DNA of 6,227 bases, taken from Campylobacterales bacterium (lineage in GTDB: Bacteria; Campylobacterota; Campylobacteria; Campylobacterales; QNZT01). Location of the stretch: NCBI GenBank assembly GCA_026985685.1, contig JALSQA010000470.1, positions 1 to 6,227 of the forward strand, in the 5' to 3' direction. Both the position numbers and the translations under genes were made by a program. A model generated the notes under the pieces. The model was not told the origin of the DNA and did no database searches. It saw nothing but the letters and a program-made list of their open reading frames with translations. Numbering within the stretch: the stretch's first letter is position 1; each line of letters begins with the position of its first letter. Positions 1-5,651 of the stretch are shown piece after piece.

Positions 1-480
1 AGTTGAGTTCACTTTCTCTACACCACGCATTTCCATACACATATGTCTAGCTTGTATTACAACACCTACACCTTTTGGCTGGATCACATCTGTGATAGCA
101 TCTGCTATTTGTTCTGTCATTTGCTCTTGAATCTGTAGTCTGCGTGCAAATACTTCTACCATTCTTGGAATTTTTGATAGACCTACCACTTTACCATCGG
201 GGATATATGCAACATGAGCACGACCTATGATAGGAAGAAGATGATGTTCACACATAGAGTAAAATTCTATATCTTTGATGAGTACCATTTCATCATTGCT
301 ACTTGCAAAAAGTGCTTCGTTTAGTATCTCTTTTGGATCTTGTTTATATCCCTTTGTCATAAATTCAAATGCTTTATAAACACGTTCAGGAGTTTTAACA
401 AGACCTTCTCTATCTGGATCTTCCCCAACTATAGAGAGGATGTTTTTTATTGATTGTTCAAATTGTTGTTTCTTTTTCAT
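1..480 (-). CDS. folE: GTP cyclohydrolase I, partial (C-terminus beyond left edge)
   Basis: GTP cyclohydrolase I (FolE type, EC 3.5.4.16) turns GTP into 7,8-dihydroneopterin triphosphate and formate. This is the first step of tetrahydrofolate synthesis and also feeds queuosine synthesis; the enzyme is cytoplasmic and usually a homodecamer. I translated 160 codons with no stop. Visible are the N-terminal DPDREGL (residues 21-27) followed by KTPERV, the zinc and active-site segment YSMCEHHLLP (C77, H80), the LSKIPR segment (101-106), RRLQIQEQ (113-120), and HMCMEMRG (146-153), which carries the third zinc ligand C148. Family members are about 180-190 residues, so some 20-30 C-terminal residues lie outside the window. 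The ATG at 480 puts the first conserved motif where homologues have it, although no clear Shine-Dalgarno sequence precedes it. The gene lies 20 bases after a small membrane-protein gene and is probably co-transcribed with it, perhaps with translational coupling. The family assignment is very secure. Confidence 0.97.
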   Translation of the reverse strand, partial: MKKKQQFEQSIKNILSIVGEDPDREGLVKTPERVYKAFEFMTKGYKQDPKEILNEALFASSNDEMVLIKDIEFYSMCEHHLLPIIGRAHVAYIPDGKVVGLSKIPRMVEVFARRLQIQEQMTEQIADAITDVIQPKGVGVVIQARHMCMEMRGVEKVNST

Positions 481-500
481 GCTGCGTATAGTAGCGTAAA

Positions 501-626
501 TTACCCCAAAAACCCATGAAGAACAATACCTGCTAAAATAATAATAAAACCGATCACTTCGGCAATGATAAAAGGTGGGGTCAATAAAGTTGAATACTCT
601 TGAGAGTTTTTATATATGCTCTTCAT
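501..626 (-). CDS. Small single-pass membrane protein, 41 aa, unknown function
   Basis: This short reading frame runs from the ATG at 626-624 to the TAA at 503-501. A good ribosome binding site, AGGAAA (636-631), lies four bases before the start. The protein has a polar N-terminus of about 18 residues (starting MKSIYKNSQEYST), then a TPP turn and one hydrophobic segment (about residues 19-36, FIIAEVIGFIIILAGIVL), ending HGFLG. Within or beside the membrane segment are Glu23 and His37. There is no signal-peptide cleavage pattern or lipobox, so it should stay anchored in the inner membrane. It ends 20 bases before folE on the same strand. Small single-helix proteins often serve as accessory subunits of oxidases or transporters (CydX, CcoQ and KdpF are examples), but nothing here ties this protein to any of them. 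I do not recognise it. That it is coding rests on its start signals, its membrane-like composition and its tight spacing to folE. Confidence 0.62.
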   Translation of the reverse strand: MKSIYKNSQEYSTLLTPPFIIAEVIGFIIILAGIVLHGFLG

Positions 627-748
627 GTTATTTCCTGTTAGTGAGTTATTTGTAAATCGTCCAAAAAGTTAAAAACTTTATTAAAATTCAATACAAAGTA
701 AATAAAAATGTAACTATTTTTTGTAAAAAAAGTTTCACCTTCTTTGTG

Positions 749-754
749 TATAAT
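749..754 (+). promoter_or_regulatory. -10 box of the mutS promoter
   Basis: A perfect TATAAT hexamer, preceded by TGTG. No -35 box is found at normal spacing; the best match, TTGTAA at 721-726, is 22 bases away, and the intervening sequence is T/A-rich. This fits housekeeping promoters of Campylobacterota, which commonly lack a -35 box. The predicted transcript start is near 761, giving a leader of about 25 bases if translation starts at 786. Confidence 0.6.
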
Positions 755-773
755 TAAGCGATAGACTCTACAC

Positions 774-778
774 AAGGA
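774..778 (+). promoter_or_regulatory. Ribosome binding site that decides the mutS start
   Basis: The sequence AAGGA lies seven bases before an in-frame ATA codon at 786. No comparable site precedes the TTG at 906, the first in-frame NTG codon. This site, the promoter position and the protein homology together put translation initiation at or very near 786. Confidence 0.6.
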
Positions 779-785
779 ACTACCC

Positions 786-3728
786 ATAAATTATCAAAAC
801 ACAAAAGTTGAAGCTATATTATCAAACAACAAGAAGCTTCTAACAGAAATATATTTTGATTTACAACGATATTATGAAGCCAAATATGGTACAGATACAC
901 TTGTTTTGATGGAAATTGGGTCATTTTTTGAAGTTTATGAAGTCAATAACGACAAAGAGCAGATTGGTAAAGCTAAAGAGATTTCTGAACTTTTAAATAT
1001 ACAGCTAACAAGAAAAAATAAATCAATTCTTGAAAATTCAGTTCAAAACCCACTACTTGCTGGTGTTCCTTCTGTTTCGGTAGAACGTTATTTAAATCGT
1101 ATCATTCAAAGTAAACGTTATACTGTGGTTTTAGTGAAACAAAAAGGCGAACCACCAAACGTTAAACGCTATGTTTCAAATATCATCTCTCCTGGTACAA
1201 ATTTTGACTATGTATCAGAGCCAAGTGAAAACAATATAGCTTCTCTTATCATCGAAGAAAATAATGGCATCTATTCTGTTGGATATAGTGCCATTGATGT
1301 GAGCACTGGCAAAACCATGATCAACGAAATACACAGTACTATAGAAGATAAAACTTTTGCACTTGATGAGGTATTTACACTTTTGCAGTCTTATCACACT
1401 TCTGAAGTATTATTGACTTTTGCTTGTGAAAAGATAGATAAAGACTGGGTACTTAGTTATCTGGAAATAATTGGAAATTATCATTATAGTTTCAACAAAT
1501 GTCGCCTAAAGATTGCTTATCAAAATGAACTTTTTGCAAAAGTTTTTATGATTAAATCTTTTTTGACTCCTATTGAGTATCTGGATTTGGAGAGGTATGC
1601 TTTTGCTAGTGAAGCATTGGCTATTTTGTGTGATTTTATCATAGAACATGATTCTTCTTTGATTGAAAAGATGTATCGTCCTCGTTTTTTGACAGCTGAT
1701 CGCTATGTATATTTGGGAAATAATGCATTAGAACAACTTGGTATTATCTCTCGAAATAGTAGTGATAAAACACTTTTACGTCTTATCGATCATACATCAA
1801 CAGCTATAGGAAAACGTGTATTAAAGGAGCGTCTTTTAAATCCAATATGCGATTTGAAAGTTTTAGAAGAACGTTTTGCGTTAAGTGAAAAATTGATGCA
1901 AGATTATAGAAAGTTTGAAAATCTTCTAAAACAAATTTATGATTTAGAAAGAATTTTAAGGCGTATTAAATTAAAAAAGCTACACCCTTTTGAGTTAGGT
2001 TATTTATTCACATCGTTGGAATCTGTACGTGAAATACTCACTTTGCAAGGTGAACAAAATATTGATATAGATAAAACATTTGTTGAAGAGACAATTGATT
2101 TTTTACATCATTTAGTGCAAACGTTTGATTTGGATTTGTGTGCAAAAGTATCTAAAAACCAGATAGGAGAAAATTTCTTTCATGAAGGGATTTATCCTGC
2201 TATAGATATGTTAGTACATGAACAAAAGATGCAACTTTATAAGATAGAAACTATTGCAAAACATATTAATAGTCTATTTGAAACAAAAAGTGCAGAGTAT
2301 GCAAGTGTAAGTTATTTGGAAAGTGAAGGTTATTTTATCACAATGACAAAAAATCGTTATATGTTGATAGAAGAGAGTTTACAAAATAGCTTTATCACAA
2401 TTGATAACAATCACTACTTTTTGAAAGATTTTACAGTCAAAAAATTAAAAAATGCTGTCAAAATCACATCTGACCTCTTTGAAGAGATATCTTCTGTTTA
2501 TATTGCAAATCAAGTAAAAATGGTTGCCCTTGTTAAAAAGCGTTACGATGAAAGTCTTGAAGATATAGAGAGTAAGTATGCTCTTTTTCTGGAGCAGATA
2601 ATTATGCATATTGGTACACTTGATGTTGCTATTAGCAATGCAAAATGTGCCAAGTTATATAGGTATTGTAAACCAGAACTTCATCAAAAAAATGATAAAC
2701 CATTTTTTGAAGCCATAGGATTACGTCATCCTATCATCGAATCACGTGAAGAAAATGGTATTTATATTCCAAATAATATCTACTTGGGAAAAAGACAAAA
2801 AGATATAAACCAAGATCATATTACACTTGAAGCAAGTAGTGATGATGAGGTGAGGGGAGTTTTGCTCTATGGAATCAACTCTAGTGGAAAATCATCTTTG
2901 ATGAAGGGTGTTGGTATAGCTGTTATTTTAGCACAGGCGGGATTTTTTGTACCTGCTAGTGAATTAAGATTTACTATGTTTGATAAATTATTTACAAGAA
3001 TTGTCTCTAAAGATAACCTCTACAAAGGATTATCTACTTTTGCTATAGAGATGTTGGAATTGAAAAATATTTTTAATCGTGCCAATAAATATAGTTTGAT
3101 TTTGGGTGATGAGATATGTCATGGTACAGAAACAGAGTCAGCACTTGCGATAGTAGCAAGTGCAGTTATGAAACTTCATGAGATAAAAGCTTTTTATATA
3201 TTTGCAACACATTTACATCAATTAACCTCTTTAAAAGAGATCCAATCGCTAAAAGCGATAATATTTTTACATCTAGGTGTGCAATATGATGAAATAAATG
3301 ACAAATTACAATACAATAGAAAACTAGAGATAGGAAGTGGAAGTTCTCTGTATGGATTAGAGTTTGCTAAATCTTTACACTTAGATCAAGATTTTATCAA
3401 ACAAGCATATAGCTTGAGAAAAAAGATGAGTGGAGAGTATAGTGAACTAGAACTTCTTAAAAAACAAAAAAGAAGCAAATACAATAAAAGTATGTTTTTA
3501 ACAAAGTGTGCATTATGCAATAAGCCTGTTGAAGATGTGCATCATATCAAAGCACAAATGTTTTCGGATGAGAGTGGAAATATCGATCATTTTCATCAAA
3601 ATCATAAATATAACCTTATCCCATTATGCAAAGAACATCACAAAAAAGTACATGAAGGTAAAATCATGATCAGTGGTTTTGTGATGAGTGAAGAGGGGTT
3701 GAAACTTCATTTTGATGAGAAAGCTTAA
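786..3728 (+). CDS. mutS: MutS7-type mismatch repair ATPase with C-terminal HNH nuclease domain; probable ATA start
   Basis: This is a DNA-mismatch-binding ATPase of the MutS superfamily. Numbered from 786 (980 residues), the mismatch-recognition domain is at about 15-130, with the Phe-x-Glu motif at F47-F48-E49 inside GSFFEVYE. Connector and core follow; core motif LGNNALEQLG starts at 310. The ATPase has Walker A GINSSGKSS (696-704), the STFAIEM motif (from S750), Walker B LILGDE (D775, E776) continuing CHGTET, and the ATH motif (H809). A linker leads to a C-terminal HNH domain with zinc ligands C908, C911, C948 and H951 and candidate catalytic residues H919/H920, N943 and H952. This layout identifies MutS7, known from Campylobacterota, octocoral mitochondria (mtMutS) and giant viruses; the nuclease may replace MutL/MutH-type nicking (inference). 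No ATG, GTG, TTG or CTG occurs in frame before TTG 906, yet codons 786-905 encode a MutS-like N-terminal helix, so I start at ATA 786. Starting at 906 would leave only six residues before F47. The gene has its own promoter. Family is certain; the exact start is inferred. Confidence 0.93.
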   Translation: MNYQNTKVEAILSNNKKLLTEIYFDLQRYYEAKYGTDTLVLMEIGSFFEVYEVNNDKEQIGKAKEISELLNIQLTRKNKSILENSVQNPLLAGVPSVSVERYLNRIIQSKRYTVVLVKQKGEPPNVKRYVSNIISPGTNFDYVSEPSENNIASLIIEENNGIYSVGYSAIDVSTGKTMINEIHSTIEDKTFALDEVFTLLQSYHTSEVLLTFACEKIDKDWVLSYLEIIGNYHYSFNKCRLKIAYQNELFAKVFMIKSFLTPIEYLDLERYAFASEALAILCDFIIEHDSSLIEKMYRPRFLTADRYVYLGNNALEQLGIISRNSSDKTLLRLIDHTSTAIGKRVLKERLLNPICDLKVLEERFALSEKLMQDYRKFENLLKQIYDLERILRRIKLKKLHPFELGYLFTSLESVREILTLQGEQNIDIDKTFVEETIDFLHHLVQTFDLDLCAKVSKNQIGENFFHEGIYPAIDMLVHEQKMQLYKIETIAKHINSLFETKSAEYASVSYLESEGYFITMTKNRYMLIEESLQNSFITIDNNHYFLKDFTVKKLKNAVKITSDLFEEISSVYIANQVKMVALVKKRYDESLEDIESKYALFLEQIIMHIGTLDVAISNAKCAKLYRYCKPELHQKNDKPFFEAIGLRHPIIESREENGIYIPNNIYLGKRQKDINQDHITLEASSDDEVRGVLLYGINSSGKSSLMKGVGIAVILAQAGFFVPASELRFTMFDKLFTRIVSKDNLYKGLSTFAIEMLELKNIFNRANKYSLILGDEICHGTETESALAIVASAVMKLHEIKAFYIFATHLHQLTSLKEIQSLKAIIFLHLGVQYDEINDKLQYNRKLEIGSGSSLYGLEFAKSLHLDQDFIKQAYSLRKKMSGEYSELELLKKQKRSKYNKSMFLTKCALCNKPVEDVHHIKAQMFSDESGNIDHFHQNHKYNLIPLCKEHHKKVHEGKIMISGFVMSEEGLKLHFDEKA

Positions 3729-3778
3729 TCAAAGATATCTCTTAAAATTTATATTATAAACTATATTACAGTTTTTCT

Positions 3779-3787
3779 TGTTATAAT
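3779..3787 (+). promoter_or_regulatory. Extended -10 promoter of the DUF420 gene
   Basis: The sequence matches TGnTATAAT exactly, with TG at 3779-3780 and TATAAT at 3782-3787. It lies in an AT-rich gap just after mutS. The predicted transcript start is near 3794, giving a leader of about 28 bases that includes the ribosome binding site AGAGGA (3806-3811), ten bases before the ATG. Confidence 0.65.
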
Positions 3788-3821
3788 TAAATATATATGA
3801 TTATAAGAGGAATTTAAGGTA

Positions 3822-4277
3822 ATGCAAATAGAAGGCTTTTTGGGCACACGTGCGGATATTATTGTTGATACAGTAATGTTGGCTTCTACATTATTACCTT
3901 TTATGCTGATTGTGGCTATAGGATATGCACAAAAAGGTAAATACGATGTGCATAAATGGTTGCAAATTGTTTTATTTGTTGTTGTCAATGTTTTAGTAAT
4001 AGCTCTTGAAGTTGATATCCGTATAGGCGGACTTGATGAGGTGATTGCAAAAAGTCCTTATTATGGTAGTACGGAATTGTTATCTATATTTATTATTCAT
4101 CTTATATTTGCTGTCTCTTCTACACTTTTGTGGTTTTGGTTGATTATTGTATCTACTAAACGCTATCCTGTTCATTTTACATTTGCTCATAAAAAATATG
4201 GAAAAATTGTATTTGTTGATATTGTTTTAACAATGCTAACAGGCTGGGGTCTTTATGCTATGGTGTTTGCTAACTGA
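3822..4277 (+). CDS. DUF420-family four-helix membrane protein
   Basis: An integral inner-membrane protein of 151 residues with four predicted membrane helices at about residues 14-36, 45-63, 86-110 and 128-148. Histidines stand at or near the helix ends: H44 (DVHKWLQ), H93 (IIHL), H118 and H123 (HKKYGKI). The C-terminal pattern, a histidine and basic loop followed by a last helix with TGWGLY, resembles the DUF420 family. A Bacillus/Staphylococcus member of that family (YozB/CtaM) is needed for maturation of a haem-copper oxidase. Whether the job is the same here is unknown; no oxidase or haem gene is visible in the window. The ATG at 3822 follows AGAGGA at 3806-3811. The gene has its own promoter in the 93-base gap after mutS, and 53 bases separate it from the lipoprotein gene. 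The family call is from pattern memory and is moderately secure; membrane location is very secure. Confidence 0.75.
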   Translation: MQIEGFLGTRADIIVDTVMLASTLLPFMLIVAIGYAQKGKYDVHKWLQIVLFVVVNVLVIALEVDIRIGGLDEVIAKSPYYGSTELLSIFIIHLIFAVSSTLLWFWLIIVSTKRYPVHFTFAHKKYGKIVFVDIVLTMLTGWGLYAMVFAN

Positions 4278-4293
4278 TTTTTTCACAATATAA

Positions 4294-4302
4294 TGCTACA
4301 AT
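4294..4302 (+). promoter_or_regulatory. Extended -10 promoter of the lipoprotein gene
   Basis: The sequence TGCTACAAT fits the extended -10 form TGnTAnAAT, with the hexamer at 4297-4302 and a predicted start near 4309. A second overlapping hexamer, TATAAT at 4289-4294, could serve instead. The leader of about 22 bases holds AAAGGTGA (4319-4326), a ribosome binding site with AAGG seven bases from the ATG. Confidence 0.55.
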
Positions 4303-4330
4303 TCACCTAAATAAACTTAAAGGTGAATAT

Positions 4331-5095
4331 ATGAAAAAAATATATACTTATGTATGTGCTGTAGTATTGACTGTACTAGTTAGTGGATGTACTGGTACAG
4401 ATGATGGTACGTTAGGTACTGGTAATACAAACGATAATCAAAATGTATACAATAACCCACAAAATCAAACACAAATACAACAAAGTGTCATTCCTCCACA
4501 GTCACAAGGTATAGGACTTGCCTATGATCTCTCTGGTTATCTTTTGCCTGTAAAAACTTTAAATAATAAATCTGTTTCCAAAACTTTTAATATAGTTACA
4601 GAAGATAGTAATGGTTATTTTACACAAGCCAAAAGTATTGTTAAGCGTTATCTTGAAGCTAGTAAAGATGAATTAAATGAGCCTTTGGTGAATATATTTG
4701 AAGGTATTTCACCAAATTTACATTTGGTTGAAAAGTATGTAGTTTCCCCGAGTAGAATTTCTGTTTATAGTTATGATGGTGATAATAACTTAGTTTCACA
4801 AGAACAATACCCACGTTCTTTACAAGTTGGTGGCGATTTGCTTAGAAATGAAAACGGTGCTTGTGTTTTGAAAGAACATTTGACAGATTATGAGATGGAT
4901 AATATCCCAGTTCAGGCAGATCCAAATGGACACTATGGAAGTGTTTTACATTTTTATTGTGGTACGAGTGATGGGGCGAGGATAGACAGATATTATGCTG
5001 ATGGCTGGGGTCAAATCTTAGCAATACGCCAAAACAGAGATGGTACTACACAATATAGTGTATTTGACCAAAACAGTTATGAAGAAGCCAATTAA
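4331..5095 (+). CDS. Predicted lipoprotein, unknown function
   Basis: A 254-residue secreted lipoprotein. The N-terminus is a lipoprotein signal peptide: basic MKK, a hydrophobic core (about residues 5-17) and the lipobox LVSGC, with C20 as the lipidated residue. Threonine rather than aspartate follows the cysteine, which under the E. coli rule would favour sorting to the outer membrane. Residues 21-60 form a low-complexity linker rich in Gly, Thr, Asn and Gln. The rest (about 61-254) looks like a globular domain with alternating polar and hydrophobic strands, and has two cysteines, C178 and C210, that could form a disulfide in the periplasm. I recognise no catalytic motif or named family. 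It has its own promoter, and its stop is 15 bases from the stop of the convergent coiled-coil gene. A structural or binding role in the envelope is a guess. The lipoprotein call is secure. Confidence 0.85.
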   Translation: MKKIYTYVCAVVLTVLVSGCTGTDDGTLGTGNTNDNQNVYNNPQNQTQIQQSVIPPQSQGIGLAYDLSGYLLPVKTLNNKSVSKTFNIVTEDSNGYFTQAKSIVKRYLEASKDELNEPLVNIFEGISPNLHLVEKYVVSPSRISVYSYDGDNNLVSQEQYPRSLQVGGDLLRNENGACVLKEHLTDYEMDNIPVQADPNGHYGSVLHFYCGTSDGARIDRYYADGWGQILAIRQNRDGTTQYSVFDQNSYEEAN

Positions 5096-5104
5096 GACTT
5101 CTTC
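5081..5104. terminator. Inverted repeat over the convergent gene ends, possible weak bidirectional terminator
   Basis: The arms GAAGAAG (5081-5087) and CTTCTTC (5098-5104) can form a seven-pair stem around a ten-base loop. The repeat covers the stop codon of the lipoprotein gene (5093-5095). It lies just beyond the stop of the leftward coiled-coil gene, so it could act on both transcripts. No run of T follows either arm directly, so a classical intrinsic terminator is doubtful. Confidence 0.3.
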
Positions 5105-5110
5105 ATAAAT

Positions 5111-5608
5111 TTAAGCTTTTTTCTCTTCATTTGAAGAGAAAAGGTCAGCTAATTTATCAAAATATTCTTTGATTTCTTCGCCTGCTTCTTTTGCCATTTT
5201 TTCTAATTGATGCTCTTTTTCCTGAAAATCGTAAGAGAGCTTTTTACGTTTCTCTTCCCATAAATCTTCTGCTTCCATTTTTGCAAGATGTGCTCTAAGT
5301 GCCGCGATATCTAACTCTTCTTGTGTTTTTGAAGTGATCTTTTGTGTAAACTCTTCTGTACTTTGTTTGACATTTTCTAACTTTTGGCGTGCTTCTAGCA
5401 CATCAAGATTTGCTTTGAGTTTATCTTTTTGATCATCAATATCAACATCTGAAAGTTTTTGCTTTACGCCTTCAAAGCTTTTTTTCAAATCAGACCATAA
5501 CTCTTTTGCATCATCTGCAAGTGAATCTGTAAGATTGTCAAATTTCTCTTCTACTTTTTCTACAGCCTCTTTAGACTTTTTGCTTAATTCTTTGATTTCA
5601 TTTTTCAT
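5111..5608 (-). CDS. Charged coiled-coil protein, unknown function
   Basis: A 165-residue, very Lys/Glu-rich, cysteine-free protein with no signal peptide or membrane segment, so probably cytoplasmic. Nearly the whole length should be helical and coiled-coil or amphipathic, broken mainly around residues 53-60 (SDVDIDDQ). Two segments look alike: AKELWSDLKKSFEG (34-47) and AEDLWEEKRKKLSYD (113-127), each holding one of the only two tryptophans (W38, W116). This hints at an internal duplication. The ATG at 5608 is well supported by AAGGAG (5619-5614) five bases upstream and by its own extended -10 promoter. It lies downstream of, and on the same strand as, the unrecognised gene that ends at 5652. 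Composition recalls LEA-like or apolipoprotein-like helical proteins and stress-related coiled-coil proteins, but that is resemblance in composition only. I cannot name a family. Confidence 0.8.
   Translation of the reverse strand: MKNEIKELSKKSKEAVEKVEEKFDNLTDSLADDAKELWSDLKKSFEGVKQKLSDVDIDDQKDKLKANLDVLEARQKLENVKQSTEEFTQKITSKTQEELDIAALRAHLAKMEAEDLWEEKRKKLSYDFQEKEHQLEKMAKEAGEEIKEYFDKLADLFSSNEEKKA
5119..5142. repeat. Perfect 10-bp inverted repeat inside the 3' end of the coiled-coil gene
   Basis: TTTTCTCTTC (5119-5128) and GAAGAGAAAA (5133-5142) are exact reverse complements separated by ATTT. The stem falls in the last codons of the leftward gene (residues around SSNEEKK). On either strand the T-run comes first and the A-run last, the reverse of an intrinsic terminator, so it is more likely an mRNA 3'-end hairpin or simply a by-product of the Glu/Lys codons. 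Confidence 0.5.
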
Positions 5609-5638
5609 GATAGCTCCTTATAAAAATATTTCATTCTA

Positions 5639-5647
5639 ATTATACCA
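5639..5647 (-). promoter_or_regulatory. Extended -10 promoter of the coiled-coil gene
   Basis: Read on the minus strand, 5647 to 5639 is TGGTATAAT, an exact TGnTATAAT match. The hexamer is 5644-5639 and the predicted start is near 5632, giving a leader of about 24 bases. It sits only a few bases after the stop codon (5654-5652) of the upstream gene, so the coiled-coil gene can be expressed independently of it. Confidence 0.65.
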
Positions 5648-5651
5648 TATT

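Noticed and set aside
665..734. A/T-rich inverted repeats (665-679 and 712-734) between the divergent genes
   Set aside because: Short stems of almost pure A and T with few G-C pairs are expected by chance here; no repeated operator pattern was seen. I also found no convincing minus-strand promoter in this stretch.
906..911. TTG 906 (or ATG 909) as the mutS start
   Set aside because: No ribosome binding site precedes it, it would leave a leader of about 145 bases, and it would place the mismatch-reading Phe six residues from the N-terminus and remove MutS-like sequence upstream.
1215..1397. 60-residue minus-strand frame inside mutS
   Set aside because: Antisense to well-conserved MutS coding sequence, with no start signals or recognisable protein; a chance frame.
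3758..3776. AAACT/AGTTT stem followed by TT after mutS, as a terminator
   Set aside because: Only five pairs, four of them A-T, and it abuts the DUF420 promoter; too weak to call in such AT-rich sequence.
3761..3988. 75-residue minus-strand frame over the DUF420 gene and its promoter
   Set aside because: Antisense to a membrane protein gene with strong start signals; composition looks like a complement shadow.
4390..4430. Repeated GGTAC units in the lipoprotein gene
   Set aside because: Irregular spacing; explained by the Gly-Thr-rich linker codons, not a tandem repeat tract.
4842..5024. 60-residue His/Ser-rich minus-strand frame inside the lipoprotein gene
   Set aside because: Shadow of the real frame on the other strand; no ribosome binding site or family.
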